Of a DNA stretch of 64,000 nt, positions 33,302 through 45,200 are shown in pieces. Under the pieces are notes generated by a model. That model saw only the letters and a program-made list of their open reading frames with translations. It did not search any database and was not told the origin of the DNA. Made by a program: the position numbers and the translations under genes. This stretch comes from Deuterostichococcus epilithicus (taxonomy: Eukaryota > Chlorophyta > Trebouxiophyceae > Prasiolales > Stichococcaceae): positions 186,001-250,000 of the forward strand of contig JAVTLE010000008.1 of the NCBI GenBank assembly GCA_033439295.1, written 5' to 3'. Numbering within the stretch: position 1 is the stretch's first letter; every line of letters begins with the position of its first letter.

Positions 33302-34215
33302 AGCCGCCACGTGGCGAGAGCAGCCATACTGGCGAACTGGCGACTGGAGGAAGTGTACAGTTTGTGAAAAGGCTTGATTGCTGCACGAGTTACAAGTGGG
33401 TAGGCTTTCGAGTTGTTTGAAGCTTTGCTTTGGAACACCAATCAGTGCGCCGCCGTGCCAAAGCGCATCAAGGGCATTGAAATATGTGCAACGGCAAAGC
33501 ATGACCCAGCAATGGGTTACTGGGCTTCGCTGAAATGTCATCACGCTTTGTCCCAGCCCAACAACTATTGCATGTCCGCGCAAAGCAGGCATAGCAGGGA
33601 GTAGCAACACGTCATGCTGACGGATATAACCACGTGCATACCAACACTCACACAGGACACAACGCCACTGCAGATCGATCGTTCGACTGATTTAACAGAC
33701 AGGCAGCATTTGCGACCTCAGCACACTTTTGCTTCCACCTGCTGGCCGCTCGCCTGCATGCGCTGCCAGACACCACAATCTTACAAGCACCGTTGATCAG
33801 ACATCAGTCCTCCGGCACAGGCCCGAACAGCACTTGCTGACAGAAGCTGTGTTTCTGCATGCCCTCCAGTACTCGTGGGCGTCGAAACTGATACAATCAA
33901 GCGATCTCGAGGTTGAACCATTTGGCTCCAGGAAAATGGTGGACTTGTGGGGGCCTTTGACTCGTGATTTGAAGCAGCAGGATGTGCAGCACGGACTTGG
34001 CGAATGATCCTGTGCTGCTATGAACGTAGCACGCTGACTAGCGACATGGACACAGAAACGTGAGAGGGGACCCTGTCTGTTCTTGTCAACTTCGGCTGTG
34101 GTCAATCCATCCTGCGGTGCCCGCGGTGCCCGCCTTGTCACTTGCGCCCGTCATGCACGACCGTTGGCCCTTCCCCTGTAGCATGGCAAGGTGCTGACAC
34201 TTGTGTCTTCCGCAG
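33302..34215. other. Spacer before copy F; upstream exons unresolved
   Basis: About 0.9 kb, moderately AT-rich. Short plus frames such as 33729-34007 (SSDLEVEPFGSRKMVDLWG) exist, but no splice-consistent link to copy F was found. The first exon of copy F probably lies here. Confidence 0.3.
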
Positions 34216-37200
34216 GTTTTTTGTGGCAGCATATTTTGCGGGATGTGCTGCACTGTTCACCCTGTATATGGCATTTTCGGCCTGGTTGAAACGCTGGATG
34301 GGGAAACACGTCGAGGCTAGATTGCCTGCCTGGCGGCAGATCCTGAAAGCCGAGCAGCAGCACACCGACAGGTGGGCACACATTCACATCTCTCCCGCTT
34401 GCTGGCGCTTTGGGAGACTGTTGGGCCCGTGGGAACGGCCAGTGAACCCAGGATGCTCCTCGCAGCTGCAAGACCTCGAATGAGCTGCATGGTTCGACAG
34501 GACTCCGCACGCCAAGCAAGAGGCTCAAGTGAAATGCCCACTCTCCTTAGCCTGGGGGTGCCACGCCGCAGCAGGGAGACGTGCACCGTCCGGCTGGCCG
34601 AGAGGCTGGGCCGGCAGACTGAGCTGACGGCGGCGGCGGACACCCTGGCGGCGCTGTCGTGGATCGTCGAGCAGACGCCGCTCACAGAGGCTACAGCAAA
34701 AGTTCTGCGGCGGTACTCCGAGGTTCTGGCCCGCACCCTTGGGCGCTACCGCTTTGCGACGGCGGCGGCGGCGGCGCGGAAGCACTCGGCTCACGTGATG
34801 GTTGCAGCGCTGCTGGCAGTGACTCGTGGGCAGACGCTGCCGCAGCGGCGGCCGACGCTGGCGGCGGCGCTGCCCTACGCATCAGGTGTCACCGCCTGGG
34901 CGGTGGACGATCCGTCACATGTCCCGTCGCTGCGCTTGTTGCAGCTGGGCACCGCTGAGCTGCTGCGGCTGGCGGGCGAGGTGGCAGCAGGTCGCCACGC
35001 ATTTTATGAGGACATCATTCGCGCGGCGCCGCTGCCGGCAGTCGCGCTAGCGGCGGCGCTCTCGGCTGTGCCGGCGTATGCGGAGGCGGCCCTGGAGTAT
35101 GCCGGCAGCGTCACCCGCGCCGGCTGCATGGAAGATCGCCGCACATACATGGTCCTGCAGGAGGAAGCACTGCAGGTGTGTCGCCCCTGCAGATACACGG
35201 AAGACGCTGCTTGCTTGACTGTGCTTTCAGTCTCCTTTCATAGAACATCTCCTTTCATAGAACAACAAGCTATGGCGCGGGCGTCTGGCATCCCGCCGAG
35301 ATGCTGCACTGCGCTGGACAAGCAGTATTGGCCAATCAGACTCGCTGCCTGGTGGTGTGTGGTGCCCTTCATGCACAAATCTCTTGGAAGACAGAGCTGC
35401 GGTTCTGGTTCTCGATGTGGACCAGGCATTGCAGTGCAGCAGGCAGAAAGTCGCATAGGTCCTGCAGCCAGCCGCCTGAAAATTTCTGTTCCTCGACCCC
35501 TGCGCAGGCGCTGCTGCGCAGCCTGGATGGCGCGGGCCGAACATGGCAGAAGCTAGGGGAGCAGACGCTGACGCCGCGGCAGGCGGACCATGCGGGCCGG
35601 GCGCTGACGCTGCTGGCGCAGCCGTTCACGGCCCGGATGCTGCGCATAAGCGTGAGCTTCGCGCAGATCGCAGCGCACAGCGCCTGGCTGCCCGCCGCAG
35701 CACTGCCGGCGCTGCGGCCGGCAGCGGCGGACCGCTGTGCTGCGGCAGTGGCAGACGCGGTGGAAACCGTGCTGCGGGCGTCGGCGCCCGGCGCGGAAGA
35801 CAGGGGCATGCAGCTCGGCATGCTGGCGGCGCTGGCTCAGGTCTTTGCGTCCTGTTGCCGGCACGTGCCGCCGGCGGCGGCGACAAGGCCAGCGGCAGTG
35901 ACGAAGTCAGCGGCGGCGAGTGCAGCGGCACAGCCGGCACAACCTGCGGCATGGCCCGGCTTCCAGCTGCCACAGCGGCTGCATCCGGCGCGGGCGCTGG
36001 GAAGCGTCCTGTCAGTCTGTCGCATCCGCGCCTCCCAGCCGGCAAAGGCGACAGCAATGGTGCCTGCCCCGCAGCTCAGCTTCAGCCTGGGACGGCGACT
36101 GCAGCTGGCTCGTGCGCTGCTGCGGCACGGCAGCACATTCGACAGCTCTAGTGCTGGCCGGGAACCGGCGCCCCTGGCTTTGCCAGGCTGCGGCGGCGGC
36201 GGCGGCGGTGACGGGCAGCAGACGCTGGCGCAGCAGGCAGGCTGCCTGGTCGACCACGCGACGCAGGCGCTGGCGGCGACGGCGCTCTCTGCCCTCGGCA
36301 GCGGCACCTCGTGCAGCTTCAGCGGCGGCGGCTCTGGCGGCAGCGGTGGCTCTTGTGGCAGCGGCGGCTCGAAAAGCCAGCGGCAGCCGCCGGCTGAGTA
36401 CCTGGCGGAAGTCGGCGCGCTGGCGGACCTCACTGCGGCTCTGCTGTGCATCAGCGAGCGGCAGGAAGCGGGACGCAGCCTGCCTGGCGGCTTCTGGGCG
36501 GCCTACAATGCCCTGGCAGGTGGTTGTTACGAAGGCTGACCCTCGGAAGTTGCGCCACTTCCCCAGCATGTGGCGCAGGCATTGCCTGTGCCTCGCGTAC
36601 ACGATGCGTTCATAGCATCTTGCAGCGCAGTCAATGGTCCTGCAGTCCTGATGCTCATTGCCTCTTTTAAAGCGCCAAACCTCATGAGCCTGACGGGTCA
36701 AACTTGTCTCTTGCGCAGCTTATTCTAATCATGTTCGATGCAATCAATGCAGCGGCGGCGGGTTGCATGGAGGCTGCCGTCAGCTCGCTGCAGCTGCCGT
36801 CGCCGGCGCTGGCGTCCGCGGTCGCAGCGGCGTGCGCCGCCACAGTGAGAGCTGGCTGCCGCGCGCTGGCGGCGCCGAAGCCTGGCAGCAGTGGCGGCGG
36901 CAGCAAATCCGCAGCGGCAGCGGCTGCCCGCCCCCAGACTGGCAGCCGCGAGTGCCGCATGGTGCTGACCGCCTGCGAGATCATGGCGGGCTTCGCGGAC
37001 AGTTTCCGCATGCAGAAGGCAGCTGCCAGCCAGGGCGGCGCGAAAGCGATGGCGGAGGCGCTCGCCGTCGCCGCCCAGGTCGGATTCGACACTGCACTAG
37101 GCAGCTGCTCCTTGTCTAGGCACATGGCGTTCCTCCCTCGATTTGAGAACAGCAGGTGGTCTGCCAGCAGCCTGCTCTCAGTCATGACCCTCTGCACTGT

Positions 37201-39263
37201 TATACATGTGGCTGCAGTTGGATGCCGCAACAGCGGCTGATGAGCATTCTGAGCATTCTCCCGTGCAATGCGGCGTGGACTGCGATGGCATGCACTCTTG
37301 GCGCTGCCGCTCCAAGAGGCACAGTCAGCGACGCAGTCCGACTTCGTTTGGGCAACTAGAGCTTGTAGATTATCAAACTTTTCGGTCTGACACACATTCA
37401 GAGGGCGTGCAGTCGCAATTTGGTGGCACTGGCGGCTGTGCAGCCCAACTCGCATCTGGGGTCCTGCGAAGGCAAGAGTCTCCTTGTGTCTGCAGTCCGA
37501 CATGGATCCGGAGGGGATGCAGTCGCTGCTGTCGGAGGCGCTGCCGGCACTTGCGCAGCTGCTGGGCGAGGACGCCGCTGGCCGCGCGGCGCTTGCGCCT
37601 TGCGGCCATATGCCGTGGGAGCCCCTGGCGCAGCGCCTGGCACGGCGCCTGCCGGCAGGCGGGCAGGAGCTGGCTCTGCTGGACGCCGTTGGCGACGCAG
37701 CGGCGGCGCGGCCGGCCGTGGATAGGTGGGCGGCGGCAGCCGAGGTCGCCGCGGCAGAGCTGCTGAAGGTTGGCAATGACACCTTCCTTTCCGCCCAAGC
37801 CCAGCAATGCTGCTCCCGGCAGGAATGCTTGGTCGCAAGCCGCTGCAGGCTCTGGCAGGGCTGGCCGGCACCGACACGGTGGCAAGGAGCCTGTTGACGC
37901 CACCATGTGCCTGCATTTCGCTCAGCCAGGTGGAATCGCTTGCGTCAAGATCAGCTGGCAGCTCGATGACTCTGCAGACAGTTTGAAGACGGGATCATGT
38001 TCGCCGGCTTAGTGCCTCGCAACTGACCTGGACTTTCAGCAGCTGACCGCTGCCCTGCTCTGCTACAGGAGCCACGCAGGCCCCGACCGGGACCCTGACC
38101 CTGCAGTGGTATCGAATGAACTTGCCCATGTCCATGAGCAGGAGGAAGAGGCAGCGGCAGAGACGGAGGGCGCCGCTTTGACGTCGAGCCTGCGCCAGCT
38201 GCGGGGCGACAAGAAGCCCACAGCCGGCGCGGAGGCGCCGCCTGCCAGGCCGCAGTCGCCGGCATCAGTATCCAAAGCGGCTGACAAGGAGCCTACGGCC
38301 GGCGCAGAGGCGCCGCCTGCCGTGCCGCAGCCGCCGGCGCCAGCCGCCGAAGCAGCTGACAAGGAGCCTGCGGCCGGCGCGGAGCTGCCGCCTGCCAGGC
38401 CGCAGCCGGCGGCATCACCTTCCGAAGCGGCTGACACAAAGCCTGCGGCCGGTGTGGAGACGCCGCCTGCCAGGCCACAGCCGCCGGCGTCAGCGTCCGG
38501 AGCCATTGACAAGAAGCCCGCCGCCGGCGCAGTGGCGCCGCCTGCTATGCCGCGGCACCGCCCTGACGGCCGAAGCGGCTGTCAAGGAGCCTGCGGCCGG
38601 CGCAGAGGCGCCGCCCGCCGCGCCCCGGGCGCCACCGCTGACTACCGAGGTGGCTGAGCCAGCCGAGAGGGCGCTCGCGGCTCGTCCGGAGGCGCCGCCT
38701 CCCCTTGGCACCGAACTGCCGCTCACTGGGCCGCAGGCACGTGCGGCGGCGGGTGAGGCGGCTGACGCGAGTGTTGCTCGCTCGGCGCTGCCGCCTGCTG
38801 AGTCACAGCTCGTTACACCACAGTCCGCCGCGTCGCATCCCGCCGCGTCCTAAATGTCGAGGCAGCCACTGCTCAGTCGGCGCCGGCGCTAGTGCCCGCA
38901 GCGCCAGCGGCTGCAGCGCCGGCGGCCGCCGCACCCCAGCCATCAGAGGTGGAGGTGGTCGACGCAGCCAACGCTCAGCCGCCGCCACCTGTCGCCAGAC
39001 AGGTTCGTGTCTGCACTTGCGATGCAGGCGCTTATGATTTCAATTTGAGATGCGAGTTTGCTAACTCTGCATGGCTGGGGAGCTAGTTGCATTCTCTCTC
39101 TATTTAGGAAGCTCCCAAGGACCTTGGGCCTTACGGTTCTGGGGTGTCAAATACTTCGCACACTGCAGCAGTCGCGGCTGATGGCAACTCTGCCCGGTGC
39201 TGCACAGGAGGCAAGCGCGGAAAAGGCGACAGTGCGGCACCCCAGGACAGCAGCAGTTGCTGA
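34216..39263 (+). CDS. Ala-rich helical-repeat protein, paralogue copy F, with repetitive tail
   Basis: Exons in phase: 34216-34371, 34575-35175, 35508-36519, 36753-37078, 37496-37768, 38040 to about 38850, and 39108-39263 (last). The 5' end is missing. It begins with a hydrophobic stretch (FFVAAYFAGCAALFTLYMAF), then TAAADTLAALSWIVEQTPL, matching the LAAL block of A, B and D. Long Ala/Leu helices follow, then HMPWEPLAQRLARRLPAG, resembling W-x-x-x-[EA]AL-x-x-RL-P in A. The tail from 38200 is a Pro/Ala/Glu-rich set of 75-base repeats that changes frame near 38555 and again near 38830. The last exon reads EAPKDLGPYGSGVSNTSHTA and ends SSSC-stop. The C-terminal architecture differs from the basic tails of A and D. 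Function unknown. Confidence 0.55.
38200..38640 (+). repeat. 75-base tandem coding repeat
   Basis: Five in-frame 25-residue units of the form KEPTAGAEAPPAVPQPPAPA + EAAD (positions 38213-38587), followed by a sixth unit that continues in a different frame (VKEPAAGAEAPPAAPRAPP). Unit-to-unit divergence is moderate. It encodes a disordered Pro/Ala/Glu tail of copy F. Confidence 0.85.
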
Positions 39264-39422
39264 TGGTGGCCCAGTCCAGCGCTGCCAACGCAGCGGCCTC
39301 ACGGTCTTGGTTTGGGAGTATATTCCAGGTACTACAATCTACCTGTTTGACGGACAATTGCCTCTAGAACAAGGGGTACCCATCATGCACGAGGACAGAG
39401 CAGACTGCTGAAGTGATGCACC

Positions 39423-39474
39423 TCTATGGCACACACATTTTCTATGGCACACACATCCTCTATGGCACACGCAT
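39423..39474 (+). repeat. 18-base tandem repeat, three units
   Basis: Units of tctatggcacacacat plus two spacer bases at 39423, 39441 and 39459; the third has one substitution (cacgcat). Lies 3' of copy F, non-coding. Confidence 0.9.
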
Positions 39475-39494
39475 CCTTCACTGCACATGATCGT

Positions 39495-40013
39495 CTAGCC
39501 GACTAGCAACACCGCATATGGCCACACGTTACATTGGTTCGGTATCACCGAACAGTCGGAGCCAGCCCACTGCGCAGCCGTCTCGCTCGTCGTGCCTGCC
39601 TGCGGCGGCGTAGCTGGGCCAGCCGCTGCTAGTCGCATGGGGGCGGCAAAAGCCGAGGCCGCCTCACTGCTGCTTGCGCTGACGCCGGCAAGCGCTTTGC
39701 AGACCCTTTGAAGACTGCCCGCCTGCCCAGTACCGGGCTCCTCGCCCGCATCTCGTGTGATCAGCCACATTGCTGCACGTGCCAGCTGCATGGCCGGGCT
39801 CACTATGTGAAGCTGCAGCCGGCGCCGCTTGGTCATGGTGTAACGCAGACGCCTTGACGCTTCACCGCGGCGCAGCTGTTTATTTGACACGACGCCACTG
39901 CCTGGCATGCAACAGTTGATCTGGTCTGAGGATGTAATGTATGTAGCGATGTTCATCTTGTCATGCTTGCATGAGGTGTACCTTATTGGTTGCTCCACAT
40001 GACCGATCAGCAA
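39495..40013 (-). CDS. Hypothetical protein
   Basis: A 172-residue minus-strand open frame between copy F and the U-box gene. It contains a basic stretch (RRLRYTMTKRRRLQLHIV) and an Ala/Ser-rich C-terminal half (ASSSEAASAFAAPMRLAAA). No family or splice partner seen. It could be a real small gene, a terminal exon or a chance frame. Confidence 0.25.
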   Translation of the reverse strand: MLIGHVEQPIRYTSCKHDKMNIATYITSSDQINCCMPGSGVVSNKQLRRGEASRRLRYTMTKRRRLQLHIVSPAMQLARAAMWLITRDAGEEPGTGQAGSLQRVCKALAGVSASSSEAASAFAAPMRLAAAGPATPPQAGTTSETAAQWAGSDCSVIPNQCNVWPYAVLLVG

Positions 40014-40085
40014 TCAGCAAACGTTTGGCAGAGTATTTGTGATTTGGTGCCTCATCAGCCTAAGTGAGGCTGGCGGGTGTGACAA

Positions 40086-40103
40086 TCTCTCTCTCTCTCT
40101 CTC
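40086..40103 (+). repeat. CT microsatellite
   Basis: Perfect (CT)9 in non-coding DNA. Confidence 0.9.
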
Positions 40104-40344
40104 AGTAGGACAGATTAGGAATCACGCATGAACGCATGCTAATAAACAGTATCGTTCAGACTCGCTGATAATGATTCCCACTTGAAAGTGTGAAAGCGCT
40201 GCCGATCATCACAACAGCCACCAATTAAAATGGTGATGGCGATCAGGAGCTCCCGAAGCAATGTTGGTCGAATGAATAGACGCCGCCACCCTTGATACTA
40301 CTCTGCGCTGTTGCCAACAATGACATGTTTGCACCAGCTGCATC

Positions 40345-41577
40345 TCAGCTGCTGCCGCCACCAGGTTCTGGGTGCTGCGCCTGTCTAAAGTCCCGAATTG
40401 CGGACCGCAGCGCATGGTTCATGATCGGCAGCCTGTCGCTGGGCAGCTCGGCGCCAGTCATGGGACTCGTGCTGTGCGCCATCAGCCATCTGCACATGAC
40501 CGCGACCAGGATCGGTTGCTAGGTCTCTAGTCCTGCATGCACTGTATGTAGATTCGGAAGGGCTGACATCACATGCATGCCGGTGTCATCAGCAACAGAT
40601 GCTGATGAGCTGAACATCAGGACAAGTACAAGATCTGATGGCACAATGGTATTGTGATGCGATCCTGCAATTTGACAACAGCGCACCGGGCCAGGGCGCT
40701 GTGCTCATAGTTGAAGCCGTCTGCTGCGGTTACCGGGTCATCCATCAAATCCTGCAATATGGGACCCAGGTAGTTGCTGGTGTCGTCTTGGCAGCAGTGA
40801 GCGTGGCATGCATGCACGCCTGGATTTGCACACAGCAGCACGACTATTTGATATCTTGCAGTTCGTGCAGGCCTTTGCCTACCTGCGTGATCGGGCAGAT
40901 GTAGAGGTCAGGCGGATCTGGCCTTCTGTCAGCCCTGGGGTGCGCCCATACAGCTGAGTGGCGCCCCTCTGCGTTGCCCTCATGTCGCGCAAGGCCATCA
41001 GGCAGGCCTCCTGGGTGCTGCACCTCTGATTGCTGATCCACTGCAGCGTGGGCTGAGCTGCTGCCTGCATCCCTGCCCTGGTGGCCTGCCGCTGCCGCCG
41101 CCGCCTGCCCTGCGCCTGGGCTGCATGCTGGTGGATCCGCCACACTCATGAGCACTGCCTCTATGCGATGCACGCCGTCAGCTCTGCTGCCGGCTGCTGT
41201 CCAATTGCTCATAGGAGCAGTTTGTTGCTTCCTGTCGTCCCGGAAGTATTTTCGTGCTGCCGCAAGAGCTGCAGGGTCACTTGCTGCTGCAGTGCAGACG
41301 GCCGCACCGCCCTCGCCGCTGACGGGGTCGGCGGCTGACGAGGGCCAGGTGGCGACGCCGCTCTCGAAGTCGACGGCTCCTGCAGAAGGTGAATCATGTT
41401 TGCTTAGGTCTGTCATGCAAGCCTGATGCATGCTGCAGCACATGGCGAGCCTGATGAGGCAGCGCATCTGGTACGGCAGCGCGTTGCCAATTCTCTACCA
41501 GCGGCGAGTCTTGCATTGCACTCACCAGGATCGAAGCGCACGGCTCCCGGCTCAAACATGTACGATTCTGCCTCCAT
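40345..41577 (-). CDS. Small U-box E3 ubiquitin ligase-type protein
   Basis: Four exons, all in phase: 41526-41577 (start MEAESYMFEPGAVRFDPG), 40883-41379, 40687-40751, 40345-40489, giving 252 residues. The C-terminal U-box is complete: PPDLYICPITQ|DLMDDPVTAADG, then NYEHSALAR|WLMAHSTSP, then MTGAELPSDRLPIMNHALRS and IRDF. U-box domains recruit an E2 enzyme and stimulate ubiquitin transfer without zinc. The hallmark ICPI, DPV, DG-x-x-Y/F-E and SP-x-T/M-G positions are present. The N-terminal 170 residues are Ala/Gln-rich, with no ARM or kinase domain as in many plant U-box proteins, so its substrate recognition is unclear. It shares a roughly 650-base intergenic region with the divergent flotillin gene. 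Confidence 0.88.
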
Positions 41578-42230
41578 AATCTATCTTCCTGAGAGCAACG
41601 AATTATGACGTGTATCAAAGCAAGTGCGTCAAGCTGGCCACCAGGGACTGGACAGCTCCGCTGCTGCAACACAAACTACACGCAGACGGCTTTGATGGTC
41701 CTTGGAGTGCAAATGTCGCAGTGTAACACCTCAGTCCTGTGACACAATGCTGGAGACGAGAGGATCGAGTCCTGACACGACTTGAACTCCTGACACGATT
41801 TGAGTCGTGCCGCAAGATTCCTGACTCCTCCGAGACGCCTCAGGCTGTGCGATATGTCCTTCACTCGCAGCTCCCGATCGCCACTTGCCAAATTTCACAA
41901 TCTGTCAAAAGAAACCCTCTTGCGCTCAGCTGTGGCCCGTGCGCGTGCTTGCCGGCCGCCGACGAGTGATCACCAAAACCGACTCGTCAGCAGGGAAACC
42001 TGCACCAGGTGAAAACCAAGAACCTGTTGTCGGCCTCATGCAGCTGCTACACACATGCATGATTGACTGCTCACTCCGAATGTCATCCCTGCACAAGCGA
42101 TGTGCAGTCGATGTCGAGTTGCTCGTTCTGTTGTGCGTGTGCCTGCGGCACAAGTCCTGGCGTCGCGACGAGCGTGCATAACGACGCGTCGAATATTGGA
42201 GTTTCAGGAACACGACAGTGGAGATTAACG
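41578..42230. promoter_or_regulatory. Bidirectional upstream region of U-box and flotillin genes
   Basis: 653 bases between two start codons pointing away from each other, so it presumably carries both promoters. Near 41770-41830 a short imperfect repeat (tcctgacacga) occurs twice 18 bases apart, followed by gagtcgtg. No TATA box is clear. Confidence 0.4.
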
Positions 42231-45200
42231 ATGGCGCACCACAGCCAGCCGACCGCGGCCGGAGCCTTCAGGCGCCCTGCCAGCCACGTGGTCCGAAACG
42301 GCGCCTTCCTTGGCTTTGCCTACAGGTGCTGCTGACCACCACCATTTCTTCCTGCCAGCTCGGTATTTGAGTCCTTGTTGGCCCGCTTTTTGACGGCTGC
42401 TTTCCGCATGCGCACCTTGCCGCACCTGACTGTTGACGATGATGGATGCGCAGGGTGGCGGCGCCAACAGAATGGCTCTATAAAACGGGCAGCGGTGCCA
42501 AGCAGGGCATCATCGCCAAGAAGTCGCTGCAACAGCCGTTCCAGCAGGTAACCTTGAGGTCGAGTGACCCAGAGTGCCGGACATACATGAAGGGTTTCCG
42601 CACAGCAGAATGGGCCCATGCGATGCACACGGTCGCATGTTGGGATGGGATGCCTTGCACATGTGATCTGCTCTCCTTCGCTGTTTGAGCCCGGAGACTC
42701 TGCCGCCATGCAGCATGTGATGATCACACTTTCCATAGATATGTTGGACACACCAATTGCATAAAGTGTCAGTCCGAAGTCCCAGTATGGCTTCGATTCT
42801 CCCATGCGGCTGCTGTCGTGCTCTGCAGGTGGCATACGTCGACTGTGCCCCGATAAATTACCACTTTGACGTGTTCTCGATGAGCAGCGAGATGGTGCCA
42901 TTCCAGCTGCCCATGGTAAGCGGCCGATCTTGCTCAGATGCCAGTATTCTGCGTACAGGGTCAACTTATTACTGCGCATGCTACATACAAGTCTGTGTTG
43001 CTGTCCTGGTCCTCAAAACTGCTTGACGACCTGTGACCAGCATTTGTCCGCTGATACTGGTGCAAGTTCTGAGCGAGTCATGATGCAGGTATTCACGATC
43101 GGACCAGTGGACCCTACTGTGGACATGAAAGGCTTTCGCATCTACTGCCAGCGCCTGTCGACGCTGTCCCGCGAGTGAGTTGTACTGGCCTTCTGCCACA
43201 GTCCTGTTTGAATCTGCTGTCAGTACCATACTGTCCTGTTGTCGAGTGAGCACAGAAGAGGGGGGGAATCGACATATGTTTGTTCTTATGATTGTGAATG
43301 GTTGGGCTTCTATTTCTCTGCACTGACATCATGTATGCATGTATGCCCATGCAACGAGCGCGCATTGCAGAATACTCGCAGTGAGGCTGACGAGTGCGTG
43401 CTTCCCTTGCGAATAGTGAGATCAAGCAGATCGTGGAGGGCGTCATCCAGGGCGAGGTGCGCTACTTTTACGGGTTAGGGTTTGCCTGCCCTACCTCCTG
43501 CTTGTCGTCGAGCAGCACTCCGAAGGAGACCTGCGATGTGAGCTGTTGCACATGTCACGAGCTCCAGTCGACGGTGTGGCAGCAAATTTCCGCAATGGTC
43601 AGCTTGACTGAAGACCAGCGCCGTACACTGGCGTTGGTTGCAGCTTGAGTCTTGTGTCCTGGACGCCAGGTGCGGGTGCTGTCAGCGTCGCTGACGATCC
43701 GGCAGATGTTTTCCGGGCGCGAGGAGTTCCGCGCCAGGATCACCGACCATGTAAGCTTCGTCAGGCCAGCCCATCTGACCCCTTTCTGCTGTTTTGCCGG
43801 CCTGCCGCATCTTCCGTCGCTAAACGATCAAGAGAATGCTGTTTCTCGGAACGCTCTGAACATGGCTGCTTGGTGCAGTGCTCGACTGCACCAGAGGGAA
43901 CCCGAGTACAATGTTTGTCACCAATTTTGAGGTGCGACTTGTTGCGGCTTTCCCCCGCAGGTGCAAAAGGACCTGGAGCCGATGGGTTTGTTGATCTACA
44001 ACGCCAACATTGCGGAGCTCAGTGACATGGACGACGAGAACAAATGTGCGCTCGCACTCTACTGCTGCCACTCGCTGCATAAGGCATGCTCACCAAATTC
44101 CGTACAGCGCAGCGGCTCCTTCATCTTGCAGTCGTTTCCAGTGCGGCGCTTGTACGGCATCCATCATGGTTGATGATATCTGCCCTGCCGGCCCCGAGCT
44201 AGCATGGCATGATACAGGGGTCTGCCTTTCCGGTGCCATCTAGATTGTGCAATTTCTGGTTTTTGGTGCGCAGACTTCGCCAACTTGAAGATGAAAGCGC
44301 TGGAGGGCGCAAACACAGAAGCCCGCGTCCAGGTTAGTATATCTCTCATGAAGCCGACCAAAATGTTGCCAGGGATGCAAGGTCCGGTGGCATGCATGGC
44401 ATCGTGATAAGATGTCGAAAAAGATGTCGAGTTGAAACACATGGTTTTATTCGCTTCAGTGCGTGACAATTGTTTTCATCCCTGCACACAGGTGGCCGAG
44501 GCCCGCAACCGTGGCGACATTGGTGAGGCAGAGAAGAGGGTGCGCATTTCACTTCGTTGTGATGCCCGCAGGCCTCTGTTGCTGGTCTGGGCCTGTCAGC
44601 AGCCTTCTGATATCCGATTTGAAAGCTCATTTGCTGCGACCATTCGCTTACGCACTCCTATGTAGGTGTGTACGAACTGCAACGCATTGCCATGTCGTCG
44701 GTTGAACCTTATTGTCCAGCCACGCGGCTGCAACACTGGGGCGACTTGCAAACGCGCAGGCGGACACCGTCACACGGAAGGCAGCAATCGAGGCGGATGT
44801 CACCCAGAAGAACAACCTGCGCAACCAGGTGAGCCGTCAAATTCAGTAGTGCCCTGCGCCTGTCGTCTGGCGAACAATCCCGTGCCTTTCCACTCATATC
44901 TGGCGGCTTCGCGACTCGGACTTGTGTGGGGATCGGACTGCACTTTGCTCAGCGAAGTCGACCTTTGTGCTGCTTTTGGGCTTCTGACTGCCCAACAAGG
45001 CGGATTATTTGACTGAAACCGACAGGCGATCGTGGAATCGAATGCCGACCTGGCGGTGAAGACCGCAGAGCAGAAGCGGCGCCAGCTCGAGGCGCAGGTG
45101 GACTCCGACATCGCTGTCAGGCAGCGGCAGGTGCGTGTCGCGGCGGCCGCAATATCAGCATCATGTGCAGATCGTGTGCACAGGTTGTTGATGCAGAGGT

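Noticed and set aside
40292-40522. Plus-strand hydrophobic frame ending HMTATRIGC
   Set aside because: It is the antisense of the last U-box exon (40345-40489), whose U-box motif and splice phases are decisive.
42225-42979. Minus-strand frames over the 5' part of flotillin
   Set aside because: Antisense shadows of well-supported flotillin exons.
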